The notes beneath the pieces are model-generated. The model was not told where the DNA came from. It did not search any database and saw only the letters and a program-made list of their open reading frames with translations. A DNA stretch of 64,000 nucleotides from contig JAFQTU010000010.1 of assembly GCA_017408905.1 (NCBI GenBank), forward strand, positions 1 to 64,000, in the 5' to 3' direction. Shown piece by piece: positions 35,837 through 45,598 of this stretch; position 1 is the first letter of the stretch; each line of letters starts with the position of its first letter. This DNA comes from Mailhella sp. Lineage in GTDB: Bacteria; Desulfobacterota; Desulfovibrionia; Desulfovibrionales; Desulfovibrionaceae. A program made the translations under genes and the position numbers.

Positions 35837-36145
35837 ATGTTCGTCTTTGCGAATCTTGTGACAACGGTTGCCGGGCTTCTGAGCTTGGTTATCAACCTTT
35901 ACATCTTTGTCATTATCGTGGCGGCTTTCCTTTCGTGGGTGAACCCCGACCCGTATAATGCCATAGTCCGTACGCTGAGGGCGCTTACCGAACCGGTGCT
36001 GTACCGGGTGCGCAGGCATCTGCCCTTCGTAATGGTCAACGGGATAGACCTTTCGCCCATCGTGGTGCTGGTCGCCCTTCAACTGTTGAACGGCGTCGTT
36101 GTGCAGTCCCTTATGCAGCTGGGGCTGAAACTCAGCGGCGTGTAG
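35837..36145 (+). CDS. YggT-family membrane protein
   Basis: A 102-residue protein with two hydrophobic segments separated by the conserved SWVNPDPYNAIVRTLRALTEPVL block and a GIDLSPIVVLVALQLL end. This is the bacterial YggT family, of uncertain role, linked to cell division or osmotic stress in other bacteria. GTGGAGG precedes the ATG. The next gene (DUF465) follows within 63 bp. Confidence 0.88.
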   Translation: MFVFANLVTTVAGLLSLVINLYIFVIIVAAFLSWVNPDPYNAIVRTLRALTEPVLYRVRRHLPFVMVNGIDLSPIVVLVALQLLNGVVVQSLMQLGLKLSGV

Positions 36146-36207
36146 AATTTCTGAGGAGTCCGGCAAGGCCGGCTTTGAAGCAACCCCAAAAAAATGGAGT
36201 TTGTCCC

Positions 36208-36429
36208 ATGGAAGAACGTGATCTCAAGATCATCGAGCAGTACGGCGAAACCGATCCTGAACTCAAGACCCTCTGGGAAGAACATATGCTTTACGAGCGC
36301 CAGCTCGCCAAGTTCGAAGAAAAGGCCTACCTCACTCCTGCTGAGGAAGTGGAAATGAAGACCCTCAAGAAGCAGAAGCTGGACGGCAAGACCAAGCTTG
36401 CCGCCGCTCTCGACAAGTACAAGAAGTAA
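36208..36429 (+). CDS. DUF465-family small protein
   Basis: A 73-residue helical, charged protein with the DUF465 pattern (LKTLWEEHMLYERQLAKFE and MKTLKKQKLDGKTKL). Function unknown. The ATG at 36208 gives the usual length; TGGAG lies upstream. An intrinsic terminator follows at once, so the YggT-DUF465 pair probably forms one transcript. Confidence 0.85.
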   Translation: MEERDLKIIEQYGETDPELKTLWEEHMLYERQLAKFEEKAYLTPAEEVEMKTLKKQKLDGKTKLAAALDKYKK

Positions 36430-36438
36430 GGCGCATCC

Positions 36439-36471
36439 GCCCTGCCGTTTTCGGGCGGCAGGGCGTTTTTT
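36439..36471 (+). terminator. Intrinsic terminator after the DUF465 gene
   Basis: GCCCTGCCG pairs with CGGCAGGGC and six Ts follow. Confidence 0.9.
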
Positions 36472-36608
36472 CTTGTGAAGCCCCGGCGGCTCCGTCCAGA
36501 AGGGCGGGGCGGAAGCCGAGGCCTCTTTTTCGTGCCTGCGCTTCCTGCCGCCCCCTTCTGGCCGGGCGGCCGGAGAAGAAGAATCTTTCACCATAAGGTG
36601 CTCCCACA

Positions 36609-37880
36609 ATGGCGAATGTCCGCTCCTCCTATACCGACAGCGTGAATTTCTACGGGCTGGAAGACCCCCGCGAACTCGTGGCCCGCTTCGGCTCTCCGCT
36701 CTATGTTTACAACGAGAACATCCTGCGTTCCTGCTGCCGCGACCTTACCGGCCTTTCTTCGCATCCCGGCTTCAGGGTGAACTATTCCGCCAAGGCCAAC
36801 ACCAATCCTTCCCTGCTCAGGATCATCCGCTCGGAAGGCTGTGTGGTGGACGCCATGAGCACCGGCGAACTCCATGTGAACAGGCTGGCAGGCTTCACCA
36901 AGGCCGAACTGACCTACGTGTGCAACAACGTGAGCGCCGAAGAGCTGAAGAACGCCGCTGAACACTGCGACGTGGTGAGCGTGGATTCCCTTGCCCAGCT
37001 CGAGCTTTTCGGCAAAGCCGTTCCCGGCGGGCGCGTCATGGTGCGCTTCAATCCCGGCATCGGCGCAGGCCACAGCGACAAGGTTGTCACCGGCGGCAAG
37101 AAGACCAAGTTCGGCGTTGACCCCGACATGCTTCCCGAAGTTCAGGCCATCGTGGCGAAGTACGGCCTTCAGTTCGTGGGCGTGAACCAGCATATCGGTT
37201 CGCTTTTCATGGAAGCCGGCCCCTACCTCGAGGCCGTGAAGGTGCTCCTCGCTATGGCCGAGAAGGTCATGGCGCTGGGCTATCCCCTCGAAGTCATCGA
37301 CTTCGGCGGCGGCTTCGGCATGCCCTACCGCAAGTACGAGGGGCAGGCCCGCATGGATATGGCCGCCCTTGGCGAGGCCCTGCACGCCTGCCTGAGCGAA
37401 TGGACGGCCAAGACCGGCTACGCCGGCCGCTTCTTCATCGAGCCCGGCCGCTACGTGGTGGCCGAATGCGGCCTTGTGCTCGGCACTGTGCACGCCACCA
37501 AGAACAACGGCCCCCATCTTTTCGCAGGCACGGATATCGGCTTCACGGTGCTGGCGCGCCCCATGCTGTACGATGCCTTCCACGATGTTGAGATCTACCG
37601 CGAGAACGGCCAGCCCGACGAAGAGCTGGTCGAGCAGACCATCGTGGGCAATATCTGCGAATCCGGCGACATCCTCGCCAAGGACCGCGCCCTTCCCCGC
37701 ATCGAACAGGGCGACGTCATCGCCATGCTCGACGCCGGTGCGTACGGCTTTGTCATGGCCTCCACCTACAATCACCGCCTGCGCCCCGCCGAAGTGCTCA
37801 TCGGTGCGGACGGCAGGGCCCGCCTCATCCGCCGCCGCGAAACGCTGGACGACCTGACCGCCACGCTCGTCCTTGAGTGA
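36609..37880 (+). CDS. lysA: Diaminopimelate decarboxylase
   Basis: A 423-residue fold-type III PLP enzyme that converts meso-diaminopimelate to lysine. The PLP Lys is in NYSAKANTNP; HIGSLF, DFGGGFGMPY and EPGRYVVAECG are further landmarks, and the substrate Cys is in GNICESGDILAKDR. It appears monocistronic with its own terminator. dapF, which would normally make its substrate, is not recognised nearby (see 47829-48665 for a DapF-fold protein that seems different). Confidence 0.93.
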   Translation: MANVRSSYTDSVNFYGLEDPRELVARFGSPLYVYNENILRSCCRDLTGLSSHPGFRVNYSAKANTNPSLLRIIRSEGCVVDAMSTGELHVNRLAGFTKAELTYVCNNVSAEELKNAAEHCDVVSVDSLAQLELFGKAVPGGRVMVRFNPGIGAGHSDKVVTGGKKTKFGVDPDMLPEVQAIVAKYGLQFVGVNQHIGSLFMEAGPYLEAVKVLLAMAEKVMALGYPLEVIDFGGGFGMPYRKYEGQARMDMAALGEALHACLSEWTAKTGYAGRFFIEPGRYVVAECGLVLGTVHATKNNGPHLFAGTDIGFTVLARPMLYDAFHDVEIYRENGQPDEELVEQTIVGNICESGDILAKDRALPRIEQGDVIAMLDAGAYGFVMASTYNHRLRPAEVLIGADGRARLIRRRETLDDLTATLVLE

Positions 37881-37919
37881 TGCCGGGGAGTGATGCCGGG
37901 CCGCTTCAGGCCGCTTTTA

Positions 37920-37956
37920 ACGACGAAAGCCGTGATCGCTCACGGCTTTTTGTCGT
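37920..37956 (+). terminator. Intrinsic terminator after lysA
   Basis: A long inverted repeat, ACGACGAAAGCCGTGA with its complement, around a 4-nt loop; the 3' arm contains TTTTT. Confidence 0.8.
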
Positions 37957-38104
37957 TGGAAGGACCCCGGACGTGAAGGGTGCTGGACACGCCCGGGGCG
38001 TAGCGTCATGGCAGGGCCATGGCGCGCCTGTGCGTTATACAGCTATTTTGTCGACATTGTAAAGCCCCTGAGCGAACTTTCCGGCATGGCGGCCTGTTTC
38101 CGCC

Positions 38105-38133
38105 TTGGAAAGGGGCGCGCTTCCTGTTATAGC
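38105..38133 (+). promoter_or_regulatory. Candidate promoter of the MATE gene
   Basis: TTGGAA (38105-38110), 17-bp spacer, TATAGC (38128-38133), about 50 bp before the ATG. A TTTTGTCGACATTG motif lies 46 bp further upstream. Confidence 0.45.
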
Positions 38134-38183
38134 AGAGGGGCTTCCGAAGCAGGAAGACTGCCATCCACGCACAAGGGCGAACC

Positions 38184-39596
38184 ATGCCGAATCTCAGCCA
38201 TCTCCATTTCCGCCTGCCGCACTGGTTCAGCGATGTGCCCTTCGGTACTATCTGGGGCCTTGTCTGGCCGCAGATGATGATGCTCCTGTGCACCATTGTC
38301 ATCAATCTCACGGACATATGGGCCGCAGGCCAGCTTTCCGCCGATGTTCAGGCCGCCGTGGGCGTTTCGTTCCAGATTCAGGTCTTCCTGCTGGTGTTCG
38401 GCATATCGCTGGGGGCGGGAGGCATGGCGGCGGTGAGCCAGTCCATGGGCGCGGGCAGGCGATGGCGAGCGCAGAACTACGTGGGGCTGGCCCTGTCGAG
38501 CTGCATCCTGCTTTCCGCAGGCATAGCCGTGCTCATCAGCTTTTTCCAGAACGCCGTGCTGGCGCTTCTGCAAACGCCTGCGGAGCTCGTGCCTGCCACG
38601 AATTACATGGTGGATGTCATGCTCTTCGGCCTGCCCTTCGCCTGCGTGACGCAGGTGGCGGGAACGCTGTTCAGGGCGGCGCGGCAGGTCATCGAGCCTC
38701 TGCTCATCGTCATGGTCTCCTGCCTGCTCAACGTGGCGGGCGACCTCTGCTTCGGCCTCGGCTGGCTGGGCATGCCTGCCTTCGGCATGGGCGGCATTGC
38801 GTGGTCCACCTTTGCGTCCAGCCTTGTTTCCGCCGTGCTCAGTGTGGTTTTCCTCAAGAAGGGCGGCCTTATCGGCAGGCGCTTCGTGCCGCGCCTGCGC
38901 TGGCTGCGCATAGGCGCTCCCTACCTGTTCAAGGTGGCGCTCCCGGCCTGCGGCAACAGCATGCTCTGGCATGGGGGCTACCTTGTGATGTTCGGCATCA
39001 CCGCCTCCCTGCCCGACGGCGTTTCCGCGCTGGCAGGCCTTACGGCGGGCAACCGCATCGAATCTCTGCTCTATATGCCTGCCAACGCCTTCATGGTCAC
39101 GGCGTCCATCCTCGTGGGCAACGCCCTCGGCGCTGGGGACAGGGCGCTTGCCCGGCGCACGGGCCTTGCGCTCTTTTTCCTCTCGGGCCTCTCCATGAGC
39201 GCCGTTGCCGCCTGCATGTGGCCTTTCCTTCCTGATTTTGCACGTTTTTTTTCCGCAGAAGCCCCTGTACAGACGCAGATAGTGAATTATCTGTTCTTCA
39301 ACGTGCTCGTCGTGCCGTTCACGGTGTCCGGCCTTGTGCTCCATGGCGTGATGAACGGCGCAGGCGCTACTGTCTATTCGCTTGTCGTGAACACCTCCTG
39401 CATCTGGCTGGTGCGCCTGCCTCTGGGCTGGGGCCTTGCCCACTATGTGTTCCACGATGCCTACGGCGTCTTCATGGCCATGTTCATTTCCATGGTCATC
39501 CAGACTTCCGCTATGGTGTGGGTCTTCTTCCGCAAGGACTGGGCGGGTTTCGCCCTCGGGGCCCACGCACACCGCAACCATAAGGAGAAGGCATGA
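38184..39596 (+). CDS. MATE-family multidrug/metabolite exporter
   Basis: A 470-residue membrane protein with about 12 segments and MATE landmarks: WPQMMMLLCTIVINLTDIWAAGQLS, a GTLFRAARQVIEPL repeat and VGNALGAGDRALARR. It exports cationic drugs or metabolites in exchange for sodium or protons. The stop overlaps the start of the DUF2156 gene by 4 bp (ATGA), so the two are coexpressed, an uncommon pairing. Confidence 0.88.
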   Translation: MPNLSHLHFRLPHWFSDVPFGTIWGLVWPQMMMLLCTIVINLTDIWAAGQLSADVQAAVGVSFQIQVFLLVFGISLGAGGMAAVSQSMGAGRRWRAQNYVGLALSSCILLSAGIAVLISFFQNAVLALLQTPAELVPATNYMVDVMLFGLPFACVTQVAGTLFRAARQVIEPLLIVMVSCLLNVAGDLCFGLGWLGMPAFGMGGIAWSTFASSLVSAVLSVVFLKKGGLIGRRFVPRLRWLRIGAPYLFKVALPACGNSMLWHGGYLVMFGITASLPDGVSALAGLTAGNRIESLLYMPANAFMVTASILVGNALGAGDRALARRTGLALFFLSGLSMSAVAACMWPFLPDFARFFSAEAPVQTQIVNYLFFNVLVVPFTVSGLVLHGVMNGAGATVYSLVVNTSCIWLVRLPLGWGLAHYVFHDAYGVFMAMFISMVIQTSAMVWVFFRKDWAGFALGAHAHRNHKEKA

Positions 39597-40495
39597 ACTT
39601 GCCTCAGGGGTATGTGCCCCTCACTCTGGAACACTGCGCGGAATACTGCCGCTTCCTTGCCCGTACGCCGCGCCCCACGGCCGACCTTACCTTCACCAAT
39701 CTCTGGGGCTGGGCCGAATATTACGGCCTCGGGCTTTCCTTCCGCGGCGACCTGTGCTGGATCTGCCAGACCAAGCCCGGACTGCGCTTCTGGGCGCCCG
39801 TGGGCGACTGGGAGAACGCGGACTGGGAATCGCATCCCGAGATACGGCAGGGCGTGGAGCTCCTGCGCGTTCCGCACGAACTGGCCGACATCCTTGCCCA
39901 GCGCCTCGGCCCGCGCGTGACCATGCACGACGACCGCGACCAGTGGGAATACCTCTATGACCGTGACGAACTGGCCACGCTCCCGGGCGCGAAGTTCCAC
40001 AAGAAGAAGACGCACGTCAACGGCTTCCACAAGCGCTACGGCGAAGATTACCGCCGCCTCGACGACCCGCAGAACCATGAGGGCATCGAACACGTCCTTG
40101 AACTGCAGGAAAAGTGGTGCCAGTGGCGCGACTGCGAGAACAGCCCCTCGCTCATGGCCGAGAACGACGCCATCTTCCGCGTCATCGGAAGCTGGGACCG
40201 CCTGCCCAACCTCTGCGGCGGCGCGCTGTACGTGGACGGCGAGATAGGCGCGTTCTCCGTGGGCGAAAGGGTAGGGGACATGATGGTGGTGCACTTCGAA
40301 AAGGTGCAGGCCGACCTGAAGGGCGTCTATCAGGCCATCAACCATTCCTTTGTGAACCATTCCGCCGGGGGCGTCAGGCTCGTCAACCGCGAGCAGGACA
40401 TGGGGGAACTCGGCCTGCGTCAGGCCAAGGAGACCTATAATCCGGTCGGCTTCCTCAAAAAATGCCGACTTGTCATAGCTGGCGATGAGGATTAG
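39593..40495 (+). CDS. DUF2156 (phosphatidylglycerol lysyltransferase C-domain-like) protein
   Basis: A 300-residue GNAT-fold protein of the DUF2156 type. It has an N-terminal half with TFTNLWGWAEYYGL and a C-terminal half with GGALYVDGEIGAFSVGE, VHFEKVQADLKGVYQAIN and VRLVNREQDMGELGLRQAK. These proteins resemble the aminoacyl-tRNA-dependent transferase domain of MprF, but stand-alone members have no assigned substrate. It overlaps the MATE exporter by 4 bp. gltX lies 77 bp downstream. Confidence 0.85.
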   Translation: MNLPQGYVPLTLEHCAEYCRFLARTPRPTADLTFTNLWGWAEYYGLGLSFRGDLCWICQTKPGLRFWAPVGDWENADWESHPEIRQGVELLRVPHELADILAQRLGPRVTMHDDRDQWEYLYDRDELATLPGAKFHKKKTHVNGFHKRYGEDYRRLDDPQNHEGIEHVLELQEKWCQWRDCENSPSLMAENDAIFRVIGSWDRLPNLCGGALYVDGEIGAFSVGERVGDMMVVHFEKVQADLKGVYQAINHSFVNHSAGGVRLVNREQDMGELGLRQAKETYNPVGFLKKCRLVIAGDED

Positions 40496-40572
40496 TATAG
40501 CTCGGCTGTCTGAGTAAGGCGGCCTTTCCATCGACATAAAACCGTTCACATAAACGCACTCAGGTGTCTGCA

Positions 40573-41958
40573 ATGAAAAAGATCGTCACGCGATTCGCCC
40601 CCAGCCCCACCGGCCATCTCCATATCGGCGGCGGCCGTACCGCCATTTTCTGCTGGCTTCTTGCCCGCCACTTCGGCGGTGAGTTCCGCCTGCGCATCGA
40701 AGATACCGACGCTACCCGCTCCCGCCAGGAATACACCGATTCCATCCTCGCTTCCATGAAGTGGCTCGGCCTCGACTGGGACGGCGAACTTACCTACCAG
40801 AGCAAGCGCCTCGACATCTATAACGCCTATATCGACCGCCTGCTCGAGACCGGCCACGCCTACTGGTGCGACTGCTCCCCCGAAGAAGTGGAAGCCATGC
40901 GCGAAGAAGCCCGCGCCAAGGGCGAAAAGCCCCGCTACAACGGCAAGTGCCGTGAACGCGGCCTTACCGCCGGCCCCGGCCGCGTGGTGCGCCTGCGCGT
41001 GCCGGACGAAGGCCGCATCGTGTTCGACGATATGGTGAAGGGCCCCATCGCCGTGGACGTTTCCGAACTCGACGACATGATCCTGCGCCGTACCGACGGT
41101 ATGCCCACCTACAACATGGCCGTGGTGGTGGACGACCATGACATGGGCGTGACCCATGTGGTGCGCGGCGACGACCACGTTTCCAACACCCCCAAGCAGA
41201 TCCTGCTGTATCAGGCCCTCGGCTTCGACGTGCCTACCTTCGGCCATGTGCCCATGATCTGCGGCCCCGACCATCAGAAGCTTTCCAAGCGCCACGGTGC
41301 GCGCGCCGTCATCGAATACGAGCAGGACGGCCTTCTGCCCCAGGCTCTGGTGAACTACCTCGTGCGCCTCGGCTGGTCCCACGGCGACCAGGAGATCTTC
41401 TCCCTCAAGGAGCTGGTGGAATTCTTCGACGGCAAGAACCTCAACACCTCCCCCGCCGCCTTCGACCCCGAAAAGCTCAAGTGGCTCAACGCCTACTACC
41501 TGCGCAACACTCCGCACGACGAGCTTGCCGCTCTGGTGGCCCCCTTCCTTGCCAAGCTCGGCTATGACGTGCCTGCCGAAAAGCTCGTGGGCCTGCTGCC
41601 CATGTACGTGGAGCGCGCCGCCGACCTCAACGCCCTTGCCCAGTTCCTGACCATCTACTTCAAGCCCGCCGCCGAGATAGAGATCGAGGAAAAGGCCATG
41701 AAGGCCCTGAACGAAGACGGCAAGCACCAGCTTTCCGTGCTTCACGGCCTCATCGCCGAACTGCCCGAATTCACTGCCGAAGCGCTCGATACGCTCCTGC
41801 ACGACTACGTGGCCAAGGGCGGCCTGAAGTTCAAGCAGGTTGGCCCGCCCCTGCGTTCCGCCCTTACCGGCCTTGCCGGCGGCCCCTCCGTCCATGACGT
41901 GATGGCCGCTCTGGGCCGTGAAGAAAGCCTTGCCCGCATCAAGCGCGCCGCCGAGTAG
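40573..41958 (+). CDS. gltX: Glutamate-tRNA ligase
   Basis: A 461-residue class I aminoacyl-tRNA synthetase. HIGH is HLHIGGG in FAPSPTGHLHIGGGRTA, the KMSKS loop is KLSKRHGA, and the zinc-like segment has YWCDCSPEEVEAM. It charges tRNA-Glu (a tRNA-Glu gene is at 60239). ATG 40573 has AGGTG upstream and gives the family N-terminus MKKIVTRFAPSPTG; a GTG three codons earlier is less likely. cysS follows after a 107-bp gap with small hairpins. Confidence 0.95.
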   Translation: MKKIVTRFAPSPTGHLHIGGGRTAIFCWLLARHFGGEFRLRIEDTDATRSRQEYTDSILASMKWLGLDWDGELTYQSKRLDIYNAYIDRLLETGHAYWCDCSPEEVEAMREEARAKGEKPRYNGKCRERGLTAGPGRVVRLRVPDEGRIVFDDMVKGPIAVDVSELDDMILRRTDGMPTYNMAVVVDDHDMGVTHVVRGDDHVSNTPKQILLYQALGFDVPTFGHVPMICGPDHQKLSKRHGARAVIEYEQDGLLPQALVNYLVRLGWSHGDQEIFSLKELVEFFDGKNLNTSPAAFDPEKLKWLNAYYLRNTPHDELAALVAPFLAKLGYDVPAEKLVGLLPMYVERAADLNALAQFLTIYFKPAAEIEIEEKAMKALNEDGKHQLSVLHGLIAELPEFTAEALDTLLHDYVAKGGLKFKQVGPPLRSALTGLAGGPSVHDVMAALGREESLARIKRAAE

Positions 41959-42065
41959 CTCCGAGATTTTCCGCCTTATCCGCATCCGCCCCTGCCCAAG
42001 CTCTGGACAAGGGCGGATACCGACTTAAATCAAGTTGGTCATCACCAGCTATAAAGGGAGTCCCC

Positions 42066-43523
42066 ATGCAGCTCTATAATACCATGACCCGCCGCAAGGA
42101 GAACTTTGAACCCATACGCCCCGGCAAGGTCGGCATGTATGCCTGCGGCATCACCGCCTACGACCTCAGCCATATCGGCCATGCCCGTTCTGCCGTGGTA
42201 TTCGACGTGCTTACCCGCTACCTGCGCCATATCGGCTACGACGTGACCTTCGTGCGCAACTTCACCGACGTGGACGACAAGATCATCAACCGCGCCAATA
42301 AGGAAGGCAAGACCAGCACCGAGATAGCCGAGACCTATATCGCCGCCTTCCATGAAGACATGGACCGCCTCAATGTGCGCCGTGCCGACATCGAACCCCG
42401 CGCCACCGAATATATCCTGCAGATGCAGGAACTTGTGGAACGCCTTATCGAAAAGGGCCACGCCTATGCCGTTCCTTCCGGCGACGTGTATTTCCGTGTG
42501 CGCTCCTTCAAGGACTACGGCAAGCTTTCCGGCCGCGACGTGGACGATATGCGTTCCGGCGCCCGTATCGCCATCGGCGAGGAGAAGGAAGACCCGCTGG
42601 ACTTCGCCCTGTGGAAGTCCGCCAAGCCCGGCGAACCCTTCTGGGAAAGCCCCTGGGGCAAGGGCCGCCCCGGCTGGCACCTCGAATGCTCTGCCATGAG
42701 CGAGAAGAACCTTGAACTTCCCCTCGACATCCACGGCGGCGGGCAGGACCTCATCTTCCCCCACCATGAGAACGAGATAGCCCAGAGCGAGGCCGCCACC
42801 GGCATGGAACTGGGCAAGTACTGGGTGCACAACGGCTTCGTTCAGATCAATTCCGAAAAGATGTCCAAGTCGCTGAACAACTTCAAGACCATCCGCGACA
42901 TCCTCGAATTCCGCCAGCCCGAGACCCTGCGCTTCTTCCTGCTGGGCAAGCATTACCGCAGCCCCATCGACTTCAGCTTCGACGCGCTGGACGATTCTGA
43001 ACGCGCCCTGAAGCGCGTGTACGAATGCCTGCGCGACGTGAAGGCCGCCAGCCAGCGCGCCTCGTGGAAGAACGGCGACGCTCCTGCCGCCGTGCTCGAG
43101 GAATTCGAAGGCTTCGAAAAGGGCTTCCGCGAAGCTATGGACGACGACCTGAACACCGCCGGCGCCCTTGGCCACGTGTTCGGCATGGTGCGCCTGATGA
43201 ACCGCCTGCTCGAAGACAAGGCCGTGCGCAACAAGGAAGGCTTCCGCCAGCTCATCGAACGCTTCTTCGCTCTGGCCGATGCCTGGTCCGACGTGCTGGG
43301 CGTGTTCGGGGAAGAACCTTCTGCCTTCCTCGAAGGCCTGCGCGATATCCGCGCCCTGCGCTCCGGCATCGACATGGACAAGGTGAACGCGCTTCTGGCC
43401 GAACGCGCCGAAGCCCGCGCCGCCAAGGACTTCGCCCGTTCCGACGCCGCCCGCGACGCCCTTGCCGCTATGGGCGTGGAAGTGCGCGATACGCCTTCCG
43501 GCGCAGTGTGGGATATCGCCTGA
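42066..43523 (+). CDS. cysS: Cysteine-tRNA ligase
   Basis: A 485-residue class I synthetase. It has the HIGH motif in CGITAYDLSHIGHAR, zinc ligands in GWHLECSAM and HHENEIAQSE, and KMSKSLNNF. The C-terminal anticodon-binding helices (RAAKDFARSDAARDALAAMG) are complete. AAGGGAG precedes the ATG. The M48 protease gene follows after 29 bp. Confidence 0.95.
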   Translation: MQLYNTMTRRKENFEPIRPGKVGMYACGITAYDLSHIGHARSAVVFDVLTRYLRHIGYDVTFVRNFTDVDDKIINRANKEGKTSTEIAETYIAAFHEDMDRLNVRRADIEPRATEYILQMQELVERLIEKGHAYAVPSGDVYFRVRSFKDYGKLSGRDVDDMRSGARIAIGEEKEDPLDFALWKSAKPGEPFWESPWGKGRPGWHLECSAMSEKNLELPLDIHGGGQDLIFPHHENEIAQSEAATGMELGKYWVHNGFVQINSEKMSKSLNNFKTIRDILEFRQPETLRFFLLGKHYRSPIDFSFDALDDSERALKRVYECLRDVKAASQRASWKNGDAPAAVLEEFEGFEKGFREAMDDDLNTAGALGHVFGMVRLMNRLLEDKAVRNKEGFRQLIERFFALADAWSDVLGVFGEEPSAFLEGLRDIRALRSGIDMDKVNALLAERAEARAAKDFARSDAARDALAAMGVEVRDTPSGAVWDIA

Positions 43524-43552
43524 ACCCTTTCGCCTGACCCCTCGGAGGACGA

Positions 43553-44968
43553 ATGAAGCTTCTGCGCTCCATCGCCGCTTTGCTCTGCATGCTGGGCATA
43601 CTCCTTGCCCCGGTGCAGTCGCAGGCCTTCCTTTTCGGCAAATTCGGCCTGAAGGAAGAGATGGAGATGGGGCGCGAGCTTGAAGTGCTCATGCGTTCCA
43701 CGCTTCCCATCGTGGAAGACCCCGAGATACGGAACTACGTGCAGGGCATCGTTGACCGCATTGTGAAAACACTGCCGCCCCAGCCGTACAAGTTCCCCGC
43801 CAACGTCGTCCTGCACAAGTCGCTCAATGCCTTTGCCGCGCCCGGCGGCTTCGTGTTCGTGTTTTCAGGGCTCATCATGAACCTGAAGCACGAATCGGAG
43901 CTGGCGGGCGTGCTTTCGCATGAAATAGCCCATGTCACGCAGCGGCATATCGCCGGGCGCATCGAACGCGGCCGGGTGATATCCCTCGGCTCCCTTGTGG
44001 GCATGCTGGCCGGTGTGGCCGCGGGCATGGCAGGCGGCGGCTCCGCAGGCGGGGCGGCCATCGTGGGCACTATGGCCGCAGGCACGGCCGCAACGCTCAA
44101 CTACAGCCGCATCGACGAAAGCGATGCCGACCGCTTCGGCCTGCAATATCTGGTGAAGGCGGGCTACAACCCCAAGGGCCTGTGCTCCGCCTTCGAGATC
44201 ATGCGCTCGCAGAGCTGGGGCAGGGCTGGCAGTATCCCGGCCTACCTCACCACGCACCCGGATATGGACCTGCGCATCACCCAGATGCGTGCTTCCATGC
44301 AGGCCATGCCCAAGAGCCTGCTCGAGAGGAAAGAGGACGACAGGCAGTTCTTCCGTGTGCAGACCCTTCTTCTGGCCCGCCACGGCGACCCGGACCACGC
44401 CAGCCGCATCTTCGACGAGCGCGGCGACAGGAACGCGGTCAACCTGCTGGGCAAGGCCATGCTGGCCTCGCGCCAGAACCGCGTGGGCGATGCGGAACGC
44501 TATTTCGCCAAGGCGCTGGCACTAGCCCCGAAGGACGAGCTCATCCTGCGCGAAGCGGGCATTTTCGAATACGAGAAAGGCGACCTGAGCAAGGGGCGGC
44601 GCTACCTTGAGCAGGCCCTCAGGATAGCTCCGCGCGACTATTACGCCTCGTTCTTCTATGCCCGTCTGCTCGACGAGGCAGGCGACAGCGCAGGGGCGCA
44701 GAAGCAGTACCGGGAAGTGCTCCGCCATGTGCCGGACGACAGCGAGGTGCATTTCTACTACGGGCGTTCCCTCGGCAATAGCAGGAAGCTCTGCGAAGGC
44801 TATGTGCATCTGGCCTATGCCGAGCTGTACGGCAACAATACCAGAAAGGCGGCAAGCTGGCTTGAACGCGCCAAGGCCGCCGCTAAGACAGACGATGACA
44901 GGGCCGCCGTCAAAGCCTTCGAGAAGAAGGCCAAGGAACGCGCCGCCATCATAAAGAAGGCCCGCTAG
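43553..44968 (+). CDS. M48 metalloprotease with TPR repeats (BepA-like)
   Basis: A 471-residue exported protein. A signal peptide ([18 protein letters not shown], cleavage near SQAF) is followed by an M48 zinc protease with [10 protein letters not shown] at about residue 123 and the third ligand Glu in [12 protein letters not shown]. The C-terminal half has TPR-like helix pairs ([38 protein letters not shown]). This matches BepA/YfgC, a periplasmic protease-chaperone for outer-membrane assembly. GGAGG lies 6 bp before the ATG. Confidence 0.9.
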   Translation: MKLLRSIAALLCMLGILLAPVQSQAFLFGKFGLKEEMEMGRELEVLMRSTLPIVEDPEIRNYVQGIVDRIVKTLPPQPYKFPANVVLHKSLNAFAAPGGFVFVFSGLIMNLKHESELAGVLSHEIAHVTQRHIAGRIERGRVISLGSLVGMLAGVAAGMAGGGSAGGAAIVGTMAAGTAATLNYSRIDESDADRFGLQYLVKAGYNPKGLCSAFEIMRSQSWGRAGSIPAYLTTHPDMDLRITQMRASMQAMPKSLLERKEDDRQFFRVQTLLLARHGDPDHASRIFDERGDRNAVNLLGKAMLASRQNRVGDAERYFAKALALAPKDELILREAGIFEYEKGDLSKGRRYLEQALRIAPRDYYASFFYARLLDEAGDSAGAQKQYREVLRHVPDDSEVHFYYGRSLGNSRKLCEGYVHLAYAELYGNNTRKAASWLERAKAAAKTDDDRAAVKAFEKKAKERAAIIKKAR

Positions 44969-44981
44969 GGCAGGAGAAAGC

Positions 44982-45521
44982 ATGGAACTTCGCGGAACGA
45001 CCATCCTTGCGGTGCGCAAGGAGAACGGCGTTGCCATCGGCGGCGACGGTCAGGTTACGATGGGGCAGAGCATGGTGATGAAGCATACGGCCCGCAAGGT
45101 GCGCAGGCTGTATCGCGGTCAGGTGGTGGCCGGTTTCGCCGGTGCTACTGCCGACGCCTTCACCCTGTTCGAACGCTTCGAAGCCAAGCTTGAGGAATCG
45201 GGAGGCAACCTGCTTCGCGCCGCTGTGGAAATGGCCAAGGACTGGCGTCAGGACAAGTTCCTGCGCAAGCTCGAGGCCCTGCTCATCGTGGCCGACAAGG
45301 AACGCACGCTCATCCTCACCGGCACGGGCGATGTCATCGAGCCCGACGACGGCGTGGCGGCCATCGGTTCCGGCGGGGCCTACGCCCTTGCCGCGGCCCG
45401 TGCGCTCTCCAAGCATACCGACATGGGCGCGGCCGACATCGTGCGCGAGGCTATGGCCATTGCCGCCGACATCTGCGTCTTCACGAACTCCCACCTTACG
45501 CTCGAAGTCATCGAGAAATAG
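44982..45521 (+). CDS. hslV: ATP-dependent protease subunit HslV
   Basis: A 179-residue threonine protease of the HslUV complex. The catalytic Thr follows a short propeptide in [32 protein letters not shown] and [17 protein letters not shown] are typical. It follows the M48 gene by 13 bp. hslU, usually next to hslV, is not present; an intrinsic terminator and an opposite-strand gene come directly after. Confidence 0.94.
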   Translation: MELRGTTILAVRKENGVAIGGDGQVTMGQSMVMKHTARKVRRLYRGQVVAGFAGATADAFTLFERFEAKLEESGGNLLRAAVEMAKDWRQDKFLRKLEALLIVADKERTLILTGTGDVIEPDDGVAAIGSGGAYALAAARALSKHTDMGAADIVREAMAIAADICVFTNSHLTLEVIEK

Positions 45522-45540
45522 GCCCGGCTTTCCTACGTAA

Positions 45541-45586
45541 AAAGCGGTGCGCTCCTCATCACGGGGAACGCACCGCTTCTGTTTTT
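45541..45586. terminator. Bidirectional intrinsic terminator (hslV / HAD gene)
   Basis: AAGCGGTGCG pairs with CGCACCGCTT; A-rich on the left and GTTTTT on the right, so it serves both convergent genes. Confidence 0.85.
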
Positions 45587-45598
45587 GCGGCGTCAGGT

